Positions 5,920-15,952 of a DNA stretch of 44,794 nt are shown one piece after another. Position numbers and translations under genes: made by a program. The stretch's first letter is position 1, and each line of letters begins with the position of its first letter. Source of the stretch: Pseudomonadota bacterium. GTDB taxonomy: Bacteria > Pseudomonadota > Alphaproteobacteria > Acetobacterales > Acetobacteraceae. The stretch spans positions 1 through 44,794 of the forward strand of contig JAJXXT010000110.1 in the NCBI GenBank assembly GCA_021780935.1, read 5' to 3'. The notes below the pieces were generated by a model. It saw only the letters and a program-made list of their open reading frames with translations. It did no database searches and was not told the origin of the DNA.

Positions 5920-8627
5920 GGTTGCACCGGCGGGGGTCGGGCCGGCAGGGGTCGCGTCGGCAGCGTGAGCGTGAAGACCGCGCCGGTGTGGTCATCGCGG
6001 TTGGCGACGCGGATGCCAGCCCCCATGGCGGTGAGAAAACCATGGCAGATGGCAAGGCCAAGGCCGGTGCCGGCGCGCCTGCGGTCCGCCCCCTCGGCGC
6101 GGACGAATTTCTCGAAGATGCGGGGCATGATGTCGGCCGGAATGCCCGGTCCGGCGTCCTCAATCGCCAGTTCCACGCTGTCACCGGCGGCGCGGGCACG
6201 CAGCGTGATGGTGGTGCCGGCCGGCGTGTATTTAGCGGCGTTGTCGAGCAGGTTGACCACGACCTGCTCGAACAGCACCGGATCGAGATCGAGCAGCGGC
6301 AGGTCGGCTGGCACATCCGTCCCGATACGATGGTGTTCGAGCACCCGCCCGGCGCGGCGCACGGCGCTGCCGATCGCCTCGTTGAGATCGACCGGCTCGC
6401 GCCGCGCGGTGACCGCACCGGCCGCGAGCCGGGTCATGTCGAGCAGGTTGGCGACAAACTGGCTCAGCCGCTCGGCCTCCTCGCGGATGGTGCGCAGCAG
6501 GTCCGCCCGTTCCTGCTGGCGCAGGCCGGCGCCATAGGTCTCAAGCCCGGTCGCGGCGCCGAGAATGGCGGCGAGCGGCGTCCGCAGATCGTGCGAGAGC
6601 GAGGTCAGCAGTGCCGAGCGCAGGCGTTCGGTCTCGGCGTGGCGCTGCGCCTCCACGACATCCTCGGCAAGGCCGATGCGCTCCACGGCGACTGCAATCT
6701 GGTCGGCGAGCGCATCGAGCAGACGGCGCTGGCCCGTGGCCGGGCCCGGGCCCGGGCCGGAGACGGAGCCAGGCGGCGGCGTGCGCGACGGTGCGGCGAG
6801 ACCCGCATCGAGCCCGAGCACCCCGACCGGGCCGCGCGCCGTCGCCAGGGGAATGAACAGGCGGCGCGCCCCGGGCAGCGTGTCCGAGCCGTGCCCGGTC
6901 GGCTTGTTGTTTCGTATACATAACGTTGCCGCGGCGAGGTCCGCCTCCTCCAGCACATCCTCGGGCGGGTAGCCGGCGCGCACGGCCAGCCCCTCACCCT
7001 CCGGCAGCAGCACGACAACGGAGAGACGCAGCATCGAGGCCACCTGGTAGCTGCTGGCCCAGAGCAGGTCGTCGAGCGAGTTGATCGCCGCGATCTTGCG
7101 GCTGAAGCCGTACAGCTCCTCGGTGGTGCGGGCACGGCTGCGGGCGGCCAGCGTCTGCTCGCGCAGGCGCGAGGCGAGCCGGCTCGCGAACAGTGCGACG
7201 GCCCCAAAGAAGATGAGCGCCACGATGTTGCGCGGGTCGTCGATGGTAAAGGTGTAGAGCGGCGGCAGGAAGAAGAAATTATAGGCGAGAACGCTCGCGA
7301 TGACGGCGGCGACCGAGGCCCATAGCCCGGCCATGGATGCCACCGCGAGGATGGCCGTGAGAAAACCCATGGTGACGCTGGAATCACCACCTACTTTCCG
7401 CAGACCCTCACCCGCCACGGTGGCGGACACCACCGCCGCGGCGGCGATGAGCCAGCCGCTTGGCGCCGGCACCGGGCGCTGGCGAACACGACGCTCCGGC
7501 CGCTCACCGGCCTCCCGCCCGATGACATGGACCGGGATGTCCCGCGCCTCGATGACCAGCCGCTCGACGACGCGGCGACGAAACCGCCAGAACCGCCTGA
7601 TGCCGGCCGTTCCGATAACGATATGGGTGGCATTGACCTCGCGCGCGTACGCGAGAATCTCGGCGGCGACGTCGCGCCCGGGGCGGGTGACGGTCTCCGC
7701 ACCGAGAGACTCCGCGAGGCGCAACGTCTGTTCCACGCGCTCGCCTGCCTCGGCGGTGGCGTTGGGGTTTTCGACGTAGAGAGCGACAAAGGCGGCGTGC
7801 AGGCGCTCCGCCAGGCGGCGGCCATAGCGCACCAGCCCGGCCCCGGCCCCACCCGGCGTGACGCAGACCAGAACCCGCTCCCCGGCGGCCCAGGGGCCGG
7901 CGATCGCGTGCGCCTGCATGTGGTCGCGCAGCTGGTCGTCCACGCGCTCGGCGGTGCGGCGCAACGCGAGTTCGCGCAGCGCCGTGAGATTGCCCGGGGA
8001 AAAATAATGCGCCAGCGCGCGCTCGGCGACTTTCGGCAGATAGATCCGGCCCTCCCGCAGCCGCTTGATGAGATCCTCGGGCGTGACATCGATGACCTCG
8101 ACCGAATCGGCGCGGTCGATGACGCTGTCGGGCACGGTCTCGCGCACGCGGATGCGGGTGATGCGCGCGACGATGTCGTTCAGGCTCTCGACATGCTGGA
8201 TGTTGAGCGTGGACCAGACATCGATCCCGGTCTCCAGCAGTTCCATCACGTCCTGCCAGCGTTTCGGGTGGCGGCTGCCGGGCGCGTTGGTGTGGGCAAG
8301 CTCGTCGACCAGCACCAGTTTTGGCCGGCGAGCGAGCACCGCGTCGAGATCCATCTCCCGGAGTTCGTGGCCGCGATGCACGATGGCGCGGCGTGGCAGG
8401 GTCTCGATGCCTTCGAGCAACGACGCGGTTTCGGCGCGGCCGTGCGTTTCCACGACCGCCGCCACCACATCGATGCCCTCGGCAATGGCGGCGCGGGCGG
8501 CGGAGAGCATCTCGTACGTCTTGCCAACGCCGGGCGCGGCCCCCAGAAACAGGCGCAGCCGCCCCCGCCCTTCGGCGGCGGCGGCGCGCAGCAGCGCCTC
8601 CGGCGAGGGGCGGGCGGATTCGCTCAC
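5916..8627 (-). CDS. kdpD: Sensor histidine kinase KdpD
   Basis: 903 residues, full length for KdpD. The N-terminal KdpD domain has Walker A GAAPGVGKT (29-37) and a Walker B-like LVLVDELAHTN, followed by a universal-stress-protein-like domain to about residue 380. Four closely spaced membrane helices, a GAF-like region and the kinase core follow: the phosphoaccepting histidine H679 in SLSHDLRTPLA, then N-box VVNLLDNAAKYTP, and G-boxes DAGPGIP and GTGLGLAI. The protein senses potassium and ionic state and phosphorylates KdpE. Its gene overlaps kdpC and kdpE by 4 bases each. A Gly-Pro repeat from (GGGCCC)3 DNA sits in the linker before the kinase domain (6739-6756). Confidence 0.96.
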   Translation of the reverse strand: MSESARPSPEALLRAAAAEGRGRLRLFLGAAPGVGKTYEMLSAARAAIAEGIDVVAAVVETHGRAETASLLEGIETLPRRAIVHRGHELREMDLDAVLARRPKLVLVDELAHTNAPGSRHPKRWQDVMELLETGIDVWSTLNIQHVESLNDIVARITRIRVRETVPDSVIDRADSVEVIDVTPEDLIKRLREGRIYLPKVAERALAHYFSPGNLTALRELALRRTAERVDDQLRDHMQAHAIAGPWAAGERVLVCVTPGGAGAGLVRYGRRLAERLHAAFVALYVENPNATAEAGERVEQTLRLAESLGAETVTRPGRDVAAEILAYAREVNATHIVIGTAGIRRFWRFRRRVVERLVIEARDIPVHVIGREAGERPERRVRQRPVPAPSGWLIAAAAVVSATVAGEGLRKVGGDSSVTMGFLTAILAVASMAGLWASVAAVIASVLAYNFFFLPPLYTFTIDDPRNIVALIFFGAVALFASRLASRLREQTLAARSRARTTEELYGFSRKIAAINSLDDLLWASSYQVASMLRLSVVVLLPEGEGLAVRAGYPPEDVLEEADLAAATLCIRNNKPTGHGSDTLPGARRLFIPLATARGPVGVLGLDAGLAAPSRTPPPGSVSGPGPGPATGQRRLLDALADQIAVAVERIGLAEDVVEAQRHAETERLRSALLTSLSHDLRTPLAAILGAATGLETYGAGLRQQERADLLRTIREEAERLSQFVANLLDMTRLAAGAVTARREPVDLNEAIGSAVRRAGRVLEHHRIGTDVPADLPLLDLDPVLFEQVVVNLLDNAAKYTPAGTTITLRARAAGDSVELAIEDAGPGIPADIMPRIFEKFVRAEGADRRRAGTGLGLAICHGFLTAMGAGIRVANRDDHTGAVFTLTLPTRPLPARPPPVQP

Positions 8628-9232
8628 GAGCCTCCCGATTTCCGGGCGAGCCGGTCGAGGGCGAGGTTGAGCTCGAGCACATTCACGTGCGGCGCACCAA
8701 GCACGCCGAGCGTGCGGCCGACGACCTGGCGCTCGACCAGATGGCGCAGCGTTGCGGGAGCGAGATGACGGGCAGCGGCCACGCGCGGGATCTGGAACAA
8801 GGCGGCGGCGGGAGAGATATCCGGGTCGAGCCCGCTGGCCGAGCTAGTCACGAGATCGATGGGGATGGGGTGGCCAGGATTCTGCGCCTGGAGCTTCATG
8901 ACGCTCGCGGCGACGCGCTGACGTAGCGCCCTGGAGGTCGGGCCGAGATTGGAGCCGCCGGAGTTGTCGGCGTTATAAGGCGCATCGACCGTCTTGCCGT
9001 TGGCGAGCGTCGCCGTGGTCGCCGAGGGGCGGCCATGGAAATAGCCGGCGCCGGTGAAGTTCTGCCCGATCAGGCGCGAGCCGACGGGCTTGCCGCGGCG
9101 CAGGATGAGACTGCCATTGGCCTGCGCCGGGAAGGCGAGCTGCGCGATGCCGGTGACGAGCAGCGGATACCCCACCCCGGTGAGCAGCGTGATGCCCAGC
9201 AGCATGACCAGCGCGGGACGAAGATGTTTCAT
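8624..9232 (-). CDS. kdpC: Potassium-transporting ATPase subunit KdpC
   Basis: 202 residues with a single N-terminal membrane anchor (about 8-30) and the periplasmic domain typical of KdpC: GSRLIGQNFTGAGYFHGRPSA near 51-71, the SGGSNLGPTSRAL segment, and the C-terminal LDPDISPAAALFQIPRVA and LGVLGAPHVNVLELN stretches. KdpC stabilises the KdpFABC complex and helps potassium capture. It follows kdpB after 15 bases and overlaps kdpD by 4. Confidence 0.96.
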   Translation of the reverse strand: MKHLRPALVMLLGITLLTGVGYPLLVTGIAQLAFPAQANGSLILRRGKPVGSRLIGQNFTGAGYFHGRPSATTATLANGKTVDAPYNADNSGGSNLGPTSRALRQRVAASVMKLQAQNPGHPIPIDLVTSSASGLDPDISPAAALFQIPRVAAARHLAPATLRHLVERQVVGRTLGVLGAPHVNVLELNLALDRLARKSGGS

Positions 9233-9247
9233 GGCGCAACGACCTTT

Positions 9248-11311
9248 CTACGCGAGACCGATGGCGGTGACGAGCATGTCGATCAGCTTGATGCCGACGA
9301 ACGGAACGACCAGCCCGCCGAGCCCGTAGATCAGCAGGTTGCGCCGCAGCAGCGAGGCGGCACCGACCGCGCGGTAGGCCACGCCCTTCAGTGACAACGG
9401 GATAAGCGCCACGATGATCAGGGCGTTGAAGATGATCGCCGAGAGAATGGCGCTGTCGGGCGTGGACAGATGCATGATGTTCAGCGCCTGAAGCTGCGGG
9501 TATATGGCGATGAACATGGCCGGGATGATGGCGAAATATTTTGCCACGTCGTTGGCGATGGAAAACGTCGTCAGCGCGCCGCGCGTCATCAGAAGCTGTT
9601 TCCCGATCCCCACGATCTCGATGAGCTTGGTGGGGTCGCTATCGAGATCGACCATGTTGCCGGCCTCCCGTGCCGCCATGGTGCCGGTGTTCATCGCGAC
9701 ACCGACATCGGCCTGGGCGAGTGCCGGCGCGTCGTTGGTGCCATCGCCGCACATGGCGACGAGCTTGCCCTCGGCCTGCTCGCGGCGGATCAGGGCGAGT
9801 TTGTCTTCGGGCGTGGCCTGGGCGAGGAAATCATCGACCCCGGCCTCGGCGGCGATCGCGGCGGCGGTAAGCGGGTTGTCGCCGGTGATCATGACCGTGC
9901 GGATGCCCATGCGGCGCAGCGCACCGAACCGTTCGCGGATGCCGGGCTTCACGACATCGCGCAGCTCCACGATGCCGAGAAGACGGCCGCCATCGGCGAC
10001 GGCCAGCGGGGTGGCTCCCTCGCGGGCGACACGGTCGGTGATCTCTCGCAGCGCGCGGGCGGCGGCGTCGGAGGGTGCTGCCCGGACATGGGCGAGCACG
10101 GAATCCACGGCGCCCTTGCGGATCCGTCGTATGCCGCCGCCCGCGGGGATGTCGACGCCGCTCATGCGGGTCTGCGCGGTGAACGGCACGAAGCTGGCTT
10201 CCCCGTCGGTCACCGCCTGCCGCCCAAGCCGCTGTTGCGCCAGCGTGACGATCGAGCGACCCTCCGGCGTTTCGTCGGCAAGCGAGGACAGCAACGCCGC
10301 CTCCGCCAGCGTCTCGGCGCCGATGCCGCCCACCGGGAGGAAGGAAGCGGCCTGGCGGTTGCCAAGCGTGATCGTTCCGGTCTTGTCGAGCAGCAGCGTG
10401 TCAACGTCGCCCGCGGCCTCGACGGCGCGCCCGGACATGGCGAGCACGTTGAAGCGCACCAGGCGGTCCATGCCGGCGATGCCGATCGCGGAGAGCAGCG
10501 CGCCGATCGTGGTCGGGATGAGGCAGACGAACAGCGCCACCAGCACCAGCACGGATTCCCTCCCGCCGGCATAGGCGGCGAAGGACGGAATGGTGGCGAC
10601 GGCGATGACGAAAATCAGCGTCATCCCCGCGAGCAGGATGTTGAGTGCGATCTCGTTGGGCGTCTTCTGCCGTGACGCTCCCTCGACCAGCGCGATCATG
10701 CGGTCGAGGAAGGTGTGGCCCGGTGCCGCGGTGATGCGCACGAGAATGTGGTCGCTCATGACCTGGGTGCCGCCGGTGACGGCGGAGCGATCGCCACCGG
10801 CCTCACGGATCACGGGGGCGGACTCGCCGGTGATCGCCGCCTCGTTGACGGAGGCAACACCCTCGATCACCTCGCCGTCGGACGGGATGATCTCGCCGGC
10901 ATCGACACGGACGATATCGTTCTGATGCAGGGAGGTCGCGGGGACGGCTTCCTCGCCGCCCTCCGCCAGCACGCGACGGGCCATCGTTTCGGTGCGGGCG
11001 CGGCGCAGTGTTGCCGCCTGGGCGCGGCCCCTGCCCTCCGCCACGGCTTCGGCGAAATTGGCGAACAGTACCGTAAACCACAGCCAGAGGTTGATCTGAG
11101 CCGCAAAAAGAATGTCGGGCCGACCCACCACGATGTCGCGGATCAGCAGGATGGTGGTGAGGCTCGCCACCACTTCCACGGTGAACATCACGGGGTTACG
11201 CCAGAGCTGGCGGGGGTCGAGCTTTTGCACGCTCAGCCGGGCGGCGTCGCGCAGGATGGCGCGGTCGAACAGCCGGCTGTCGGCACGGCGGGCGTCGTGG
11301 GTATCGTTCAT
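9248..11311 (-). CDS. kdpB: Potassium-transporting P-type ATPase subunit KdpB
   Basis: 687 residues from the start [14 protein letters not shown], matching the usual KdpB length; a longer reading frame extends upstream but would overlap kdpA. The P-type hallmarks are TGES at 161-164 (its serine is the inhibitory phosphorylation site in E. coli KdpB), the phosphorylated D309 in [13 protein letters not shown], and the hinge TGDN and [10 protein letters not shown] motifs in the C-terminal half. It hydrolyses ATP to drive potassium uptake through KdpA in the inner membrane. The start lies 10 bases from the kdpA stop. Confidence 0.96.
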   Translation of the reverse strand: MNDTHDARRADSRLFDRAILRDAARLSVQKLDPRQLWRNPVMFTVEVVASLTTILLIRDIVVGRPDILFAAQINLWLWFTVLFANFAEAVAEGRGRAQAATLRRARTETMARRVLAEGGEEAVPATSLHQNDIVRVDAGEIIPSDGEVIEGVASVNEAAITGESAPVIREAGGDRSAVTGGTQVMSDHILVRITAAPGHTFLDRMIALVEGASRQKTPNEIALNILLAGMTLIFVIAVATIPSFAAYAGGRESVLVLVALFVCLIPTTIGALLSAIGIAGMDRLVRFNVLAMSGRAVEAAGDVDTLLLDKTGTITLGNRQAASFLPVGGIGAETLAEAALLSSLADETPEGRSIVTLAQQRLGRQAVTDGEASFVPFTAQTRMSGVDIPAGGGIRRIRKGAVDSVLAHVRAAPSDAAARALREITDRVAREGATPLAVADGGRLLGIVELRDVVKPGIRERFGALRRMGIRTVMITGDNPLTAAAIAAEAGVDDFLAQATPEDKLALIRREQAEGKLVAMCGDGTNDAPALAQADVGVAMNTGTMAAREAGNMVDLDSDPTKLIEIVGIGKQLLMTRGALTTFSIANDVAKYFAIIPAMFIAIYPQLQALNIMHLSTPDSAILSAIIFNALIIVALIPLSLKGVAYRAVGAASLLRRNLLIYGLGGLVVPFVGIKLIDMLVTAIGLA

Positions 11312-11321
11312 CGTTACAACC

Positions 11322-13043
11322 TCAATACGTCCTGCCAGCCAGCATCGCGAAATGTTCGACGATCGGGCCGAGGGCAAGAGCCGGGAAGAAGACCAGGCCG
11401 CCGACGATCAGGATGACGCCGACGACGAGGCCCACGAAAAGCGGGCCGGTGGTGGGAAACGTGCCGGCGGAGGCCGGCAGCGTCTTCTTAGCCGCGAGCG
11501 ATCCGGCGATGGCGAGAGCCGGCACGATGACGAAGAACCGCCCGATCATCATGCCGATGCCCATGGTGATGTCCCAGAAACTGTTGCCCGAGAGGCCGGC
11601 GAAGGCGCTGCCGTTGTTTGCCGCCGCCGAGACATAGGCATAGAGCGCCTCGGAGAAGCCGTGCGGGCCACTGGCCGAGATCGCCGAGGTCGCGACCGGC
11701 AGCACCACCGCGAGTGCGGTGAAGCCGAGCATGACAAGCGGCAGGCAGAGGATGGCGAGCATCGTCATCTTCACCTCCCGTGCCTCGATCTTCTTGCCGA
11801 GATATTCCGGTGTGCGACCGACCATGAGACCGGCGACGAACACCGCGACGATGGCGAACAGGAGGAACCCGTAAAGCCCCGAGCCGACGCCGCCGAAGAT
11901 GATCTCGCCGAGCATCAGGTTGACCATCGGCACCATGCCGCCGAGCGGCAGGAAGCTCTCGAACATCGCGTCCACGGCGCCGCAGGAGGCAGCCGTCGTC
12001 GCGGTCGAGAAGATCGCCGTCCCGGCCATGCCGAAGCGGACCTCCTTGCCCTCCATGTTGCCGCCCACGATCGGACCCTGGCCGCGTGCCACGTGCAGGG
12101 CCGCGAGGATCGGGTTCGGGCCGCTCTCGATCGCGTAGATCGCGGTGACGCCGACGAGAAACATCAGGCCCATGGCGGCAAAGACCGCCCAGCCCTGGCG
12201 CTCGTTGCCGACCATGCGTCCGAAAGCATTGGTGAGGCCAGCGCCGAACACGAAAATCGAGAGCGCCTCGACGAAGTCGGTGAGCGCGGTGGGGTTCTCG
12301 AACGGGTGGGCGGAGTTGGCGTTGAAGAAGCCGCCACCGTTGGTGCCGAGCATCTTGATCGCCTCCTGGGAGGCGACGGGGCCGAGGGCGATGGTCTGGC
12401 GCGCCCCTTCGAGCGTGGTCAGCGCCACCGCACCGTGGAAGGTCTGCGGCACGCCCTGCCAGACCAGGAACAGCGCGTAGACAAGACAGATCGGCAACAG
12501 ACCATAGACCGTCACGCGCACCAGATCCGCCCAGAAATTACCGATCGAGGTGGCGGAGCGGCGGGAGAAGCCGCGCACGAAGGCCAGCGCGATGGCGATG
12601 CCGGCAGCGGCCGAGGTGAAGTTCTGCACCGCCAGCGCCACCATCTGGCTGAAATACGACATCGTCGTTTCGCCGCCGTAGAACTGCCAGTTGGTGTTGG
12701 TGAGAAAGCTGATCGCGGTGTTGTAGGCGAGGTCGGGCGGCACCGCGGCCTGACCGTCGGGGTTGAGCGGCAGCTGCGCCTGCAGCCGCAGCACGGCATA
12801 AACCGCGAGGAAGCAGGCGAGCTTGAAGGCCAGCATCGCCGCGGCGTAGCCGATCCAGCTTTGTTCCGACGACGGATCGACACCGGCGGCGCGATAGAGG
12901 CCGCGCTCGATCGGGCCCAGCACCGGCACGCGGATCGGCCGGCCGGTGTCGGCGAGACGCGCGAGCAGCCCGCCCACCGGGCGCGTGACAAGGATGACGA
13001 GGAAAGCAAACAGGCCGATTTCCACCCAGCCGAACGTGGTCAT
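11322..13043 (-). CDS. kdpA: Potassium-transporting ATPase subunit KdpA
   Basis: 573 residues with about ten membrane helices in the superfamily-of-K-transporters fold. The four pore-loop selectivity regions are visible as [49 protein letters not shown] and [11 protein letters not shown]. KdpA binds and channels potassium within the KdpFABC complex. The ATG at 13041-13043 follows the kdpF stop by 12 bases. All four pore loops look intact. Confidence 0.97.
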   Translation of the reverse strand: MTTFGWVEIGLFAFLVILVTRPVGGLLARLADTGRPIRVPVLGPIERGLYRAAGVDPSSEQSWIGYAAAMLAFKLACFLAVYAVLRLQAQLPLNPDGQAAVPPDLAYNTAISFLTNTNWQFYGGETTMSYFSQMVALAVQNFTSAAAGIAIALAFVRGFSRRSATSIGNFWADLVRVTVYGLLPICLVYALFLVWQGVPQTFHGAVALTTLEGARQTIALGPVASQEAIKMLGTNGGGFFNANSAHPFENPTALTDFVEALSIFVFGAGLTNAFGRMVGNERQGWAVFAAMGLMFLVGVTAIYAIESGPNPILAALHVARGQGPIVGGNMEGKEVRFGMAGTAIFSTATTAASCGAVDAMFESFLPLGGMVPMVNLMLGEIIFGGVGSGLYGFLLFAIVAVFVAGLMVGRTPEYLGKKIEAREVKMTMLAILCLPLVMLGFTALAVVLPVATSAISASGPHGFSEALYAYVSAAANNGSAFAGLSGNSFWDITMGIGMMIGRFFVIVPALAIAGSLAAKKTLPASAGTFPTTGPLFVGLVVGVILIVGGLVFFPALALGPIVEHFAMLAGRTY

Positions 13044-13055
13044 GTTGCTGCTGCC

Positions 13056-13142
13056 TCAGAACTTGTCCGGCCGGATCATCGCCGCCACGAGGTAGACGAG
13101 CAGGAAGGCGGTCACGATGCCGCCGAGCACGAGGTCGAGCAT
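13056..13142 (-). CDS. kdpF: Small potassium ATPase subunit KdpF
   Basis: Reading the minus strand from the ATG at 13140-13142 gives a 28-residue single-helix peptide starting MLDLVLGGIVTAFLLVYLVAA and ending MIRPDKF. Length, hydrophobic helix and the terminal R/K-P-D/E-x-F are those of KdpF, the lipid-like stabiliser of the KdpABC complex. It begins three bases after the stop of another small ORF and ends just before kdpA. Confidence 0.9.
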   Translation of the reverse strand: MLDLVLGGIVTAFLLVYLVAAMIRPDKF

Positions 13143-13145
13143 CGC

Positions 13146-13229
13146 CTAGATCCGCGCACAGAGCAGAACGAAGCTCCAGCAGGCGGCAAAGCCCGCCAGG
13201 CCGAGCAACAGATAAGCGGCGTCGAGCAT
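13146..13229 (-). CDS. Small hydrophobic ORF preceding kdpF
   Basis: The minus-strand ATG at 13227-13229 opens a 27-residue frame beginning MLDAAYLLLGLAGFAACW and ending LLCARI, a single predicted membrane helix with an Arg near the C-terminus. It is the first ORF of the kdp operon, and its TAG stop is 3 bases from the kdpF start, which suggests translational coupling. Ribosome binding would use GGGGA about 6 bases upstream. Composition (nearly all hydrophobic, GC-rich third positions) fits a real peptide. It could be a second KdpF-like subunit, a regulatory leader or a spurious frame. Confidence 0.55.
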   Translation of the reverse strand: MLDAAYLLLGLAGFAACWSFVLLCARI

Positions 13230-13271
13230 GGGAATCCCCGGTTGATGACGGGGCAGAATTGTTCGCAATCG

Positions 13272-13321
13272 CATAGGGAAGCGATGCGGACGGCGCGGCG
13301 CCCGCATAGGAATCCCATAGG
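13272..13321 (-). promoter_or_regulatory. CATAGG direct repeats upstream of kdp (candidate KdpE sites)
   Basis: CATAGG occurs at 13272-13277, 13305-13310 and 13316-13321 (CCTATG in the kdp direction), with flanks AATCGCATAGGGAA and AATCCCATAGGGA. Starts are 33 and 11 bp apart, that is three turns and one turn of the helix, so all face the same side. OmpR/PhoB-type regulators such as KdpE commonly bind tandem repeats spaced by 11 bp. The repeats lie between the queC stop and the first kdp ORF. No convincing -10/-35 pair was identified. Confidence 0.5.
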
Positions 13322-13339
13322 GACGCCGAGCCGGGCGGC

Positions 13340-14038
13340 TCAGCCGGCGCTATAAGCTTCCCAGCCGCGGCGGCGCAGGTCGCAGGCGGGGCAGGTGCCG
13401 CAGCCATAACCCCAGTCGTGGCGATGCGTCCGGTCGCCGAGGTAGCAGGTGTGTGTTGCCTCGCGCAGGAGGGCGACCAGCGCCTCCCCGCCGAGCGCGT
13501 GCGCGAGCCGCCAGGTCGCCGCCTTATCCAGCCACATCAGCGGCGTGTGCAGCACGAAGCGGCGCTCCATGCCGAGATTGAGCGCCACCTGCAGCGCCTT
13601 CAGCGTGTCGTCGCGGCAGTCCGGATAGCCGGAATAGTCGGTCTCGCACATGCCACCGACGAGGTGGCGCAGGCCACGGCGATAGGCGAGGGCGGCGGCA
13701 AAGGTGAGGAACAGCAGGTTGCGGCCGGGAACGAACGTGTTGGGCAGCCCATCGTCGCGCAGACGGATCTCGGCCTCGGAGGTGAGCGCGGTGTCGGAAA
13801 CCGCGGCGAGGGCGTCGAGCGCCAGCGTGTGATCCTCGCCCAGGCGCGCGGCCCAGCCGGGGTTCAGAGAGGCGAGCCCGGCGCGGCAGGCGGCACGGCA
13901 GTCGAGTTCCACGCGGTGGCGCTGGCCGTAATCGAAGCCGATGGTCTCCACGCGATCGAAACGGTCGAGCGCCCAGGCGAGGCAGGTGGCGGAATCCTGC
14001 CCGCCACTGAACAGGACCAGCGCGGCCCCGGTCGTCAT
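13340..14038 (-). CDS. queC: 7-cyano-7-deazaguanine synthase QueC
   Basis: 232 residues from the ATG at 14038. The PP-loop ATPase motif [15 protein letters not shown] is near the N-terminus, and the C-terminal zinc-binding cysteines appear as HTCYLGD plus [10 protein letters not shown]. QueC converts 7-carboxy-7-deazaguanine to preQ0, the precursor of queuosine in tRNA. The start at 14038 is preferred to one at 14074, which would overlap the upstream gene, because it leaves a 19-base gap containing a GGGGA ribosome-binding site. Other que genes are not in the window. Confidence 0.95.
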   Translation of the reverse strand: MTTGAALVLFSGGQDSATCLAWALDRFDRVETIGFDYGQRHRVELDCRAACRAGLASLNPGWAARLGEDHTLALDALAAVSDTALTSEAEIRLRDDGLPNTFVPGRNLLFLTFAAALAYRRGLRHLVGGMCETDYSGYPDCRDDTLKALQVALNLGMERRFVLHTPLMWLDKAATWRLAHALGGEALVALLREATHTCYLGDRTHRHDWGYGCGTCPACDLRRRGWEAYSAG

Positions 14039-14057
14039 GGTCCCCGTCAACGCCGCC

Positions 14058-14846
14058 TCAGGCGGCTTCGGCAAGCGGCCGGCTCCAGGGCCCGAGCTCC
14101 GCGCGCTCGCCCTCCCTGGCCACCATGAAGCCGCCGATCGGCACGGCGTGCCAGTCCTCGCGGTGGCTGTCGATCGGCTCCGAGACGATGGTCAGCCCGG
14201 TCTCGTCCTCGCGCCAGTAGAGCGTGGCGGGCTTGTCGTCGGAGGCCCAGCGGAAGGCCCAGATCGTCTGCCCGTCGGTCAGCGCCGCGGTGAAGCGCAG
14301 GGCCTCGCGGATGCCGTCGGCCAGCATCATGGCGCGGATCGAGCGGAGAGTCGCCGCCAGCGCCGCCGGCGGGTCGGCGTCCAGCCCCTGGGCCGTCGCG
14401 GCGAGCAGGATCGCCTCGGAGTCGGTGGTGCCCTGGCGGGCGGCGAACAGCTCGTCCGGGATCATCGCCTCGATGCGCCGGCGCAGGCGGCTCCAACCCC
14501 CGATCTGCCCGTTATGCATGAACATGAACCGCCCGGCGACGAAGGGGTGGCAGTTGGAGCGCGAGGTCGCGGTGCCGGTGGAGGCGCGGACATGGGCGAA
14601 GAACAGGCCGGAGCGCACCTGGGCGCAGATGGATCGCAGATTCTCGTCCGACCAGGCCGGGCGGACCTCCCGATAGAGGCCGGGTGTGGGCCGCTCGCCA
14701 TACCAGCCGATGCCGAAACCGTCGCCGTTGGTGCCGGTCTTGGCCTCCTGGGCGTGCAGAGATTGATCGATGAGGGAATGGGAGGGTGCGGCGACCAGCT
14801 CCTCCAGCAGGATTGGCGAGCCGCGATAGGCGAGGAATCGACACAT
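14058..14846 (-). CDS. Class II glutamine amidotransferase (YafJ/EgtC-like)
   Basis: 262 residues beginning [17 protein letters not shown]: after removal of the initiator methionine, Cys2 becomes the N-terminal nucleophile of the Ntn-hydrolase fold. Conserved elements include [11 protein letters not shown] (about 60-70) and [12 protein letters not shown], the glutamine-binding loop. The family releases ammonia from glutamine or cleaves gamma-glutamyl amides. EgtC acts in ergothioneine synthesis, but the other egt genes are absent here, so the substrate is unknown. It is 19 bases upstream of queC and probably co-transcribed, and divergent from fabD across 136 bp. Confidence 0.8.
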   Translation of the reverse strand: MCRFLAYRGSPILLEELVAAPSHSLIDQSLHAQEAKTGTNGDGFGIGWYGERPTPGLYREVRPAWSDENLRSICAQVRSGLFFAHVRASTGTATSRSNCHPFVAGRFMFMHNGQIGGWSRLRRRIEAMIPDELFAARQGTTDSEAILLAATAQGLDADPPAALAATLRSIRAMMLADGIREALRFTAALTDGQTIWAFRWASDDKPATLYWREDETGLTIVSEPIDSHREDWHAVPIGGFMVAREGERAELGPWSRPLAEAA

Positions 14847-14896
14847 GGGCTTACTCCGGACCCGGCGCGTGAAAATCCACTGAATCCCGCCGCCGT

Positions 14897-14924
14897 TTGA
14901 CAGTATCTTGAGGCGAAACTAAGC
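14897..14924 (+). promoter_or_regulatory. Promoter of the fabD operon
   Basis: A perfect -35 TTGACA (14897-14902) is followed after 16 bp by CTAAGC (14919-14924). The same CTAAGC with a 16-bp spacer occurs before acpP, which supports CTAAGC as a working -10 in this organism. The fabD start lies about 58 bases downstream. Confidence 0.5.
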
Positions 14925-14982
14925 GCGCCGCCAGGGAAATTGGCCGGCAAGTCGCTCGGCCAGCCCATCGGGGGGAGCGTTC

Positions 14983-15942
14983 ATGGCGGTTCACGCATTT
15001 CTGTTTCCGGGCCAGGGCAGCCAGGCGCCGGGCATGGCCCGGGAGCTGGCCGCCGCCTTTCCCGCCGCCCGTGAGGTGCTGGAGGAGGTGGACGACGCGC
15101 TGGGCCAGCACCTGTCGCGGCTGATGGCCGAGGGCCCGGCCGAGGAGCTGACGCTGACCGAGAACGCCCAGCCCGCCCTGCTGGCGCACGCGATGGCGGT
15201 GGTGCGGGTGCTGGAGCGTGACGGCGGCAGGCATGTCGCGGCGACCGCGGCGGTGGTCGCCGGCCATTCCCTCGGCGAATACGCGGCGATCGCGGCAGCC
15301 GGCGGCTTCGCGGTCGCCGACGCCGCACGCCTGCTGAAGCTGCGCGGCCAGGCGATGCAGCGCGCGGTGGCGCCCGGCGAGGGCGCGATGGCCGCCCTGC
15401 TGGGCGCCGAGATGGCGCAGGCGACCGCGGTCTGCGAGGAGGCCGCGGCGACGCCCTCCGGCGGGCGGGAGGTCATCGGCGTCGCCAACGACAACGGCGG
15501 CGGGCAGGTCGTGGTCTCCGGCCATGCCGGGGCGGTGGAGCGGGCGATCGAGATCGCCAAGGCGAACGGCATCCGCCGTGCGATGAAGCTGCCGGTCTCG
15601 GCACCGTTCCACTGTGCGCTGATGGCGCCGGCCGCCGATGTCATGGCCGAGGCCCTCGCCAGGACGCCGCCGCGTGCACCGCTGGTGCCGGTGATCGCCA
15701 ATGTCACCGCGGCCAAGGTCACCGACCCCGCGACCATGGCGCGGCTGCTGGTGGAGCAGGTGACGGCGACGGTGCGCTGGCGCGAGAGCGTCCTGGCGAT
15801 GGCAGCGCTGGGGGTCGACTCCTTCATCGAGCTGGGCAGCGGCAAGGTGCTGACGGGCTTGATGAAGCGGCTGCTTCCGGAGGCGCGGGCGCTCGCGGCG
15901 GGCACCCCCGCCGAGGTCGAAGAACTGATAAAAATACTTTAG
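14983..15942 (+). CDS. fabD: Malonyl-CoA:acyl carrier protein transacylase
   Basis: 319 residues, standard FabD size. It begins with the GQGSQ motif (HAFLFPGQGSQAPGM) and has the nucleophilic S96 in GHSLGEYAA, with the catalytic histidine in the later SAPFHCALM segment. It loads malonyl groups onto acyl carrier protein for fatty acid synthesis in the cytoplasm. GGGGAG precedes the ATG. It is first in fabD-fabG-acpP-fabF-mltG, 10 bases before fabG. Confidence 0.97.
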   Translation: MAVHAFLFPGQGSQAPGMARELAAAFPAAREVLEEVDDALGQHLSRLMAEGPAEELTLTENAQPALLAHAMAVVRVLERDGGRHVAATAAVVAGHSLGEYAAIAAAGGFAVADAARLLKLRGQAMQRAVAPGEGAMAALLGAEMAQATAVCEEAAATPSGGREVIGVANDNGGGQVVVSGHAGAVERAIEIAKANGIRRAMKLPVSAPFHCALMAPAADVMAEALARTPPRAPLVPVIANVTAAKVTDPATMARLLVEQVTATVRWRESVLAMAALGVDSFIELGSGKVLTGLMKRLLPEARALAAGTPAEVEELIKIL

Positions 15943-15952
15943 GAACAGAATA

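Noticed and set aside
6733..6760. (GGGCCC)3 tract inside kdpD as a possible regulatory repeat
   Set aside because: It encodes a Gly-Pro linker in frame and shows no sign of variation or binding-site structure.
9248..11377. Longer KdpB start at 11377
   Set aside because: It would overlap kdpA by 56 bases and the extra residues are unlike KdpB; the start at 11311 matches the family.
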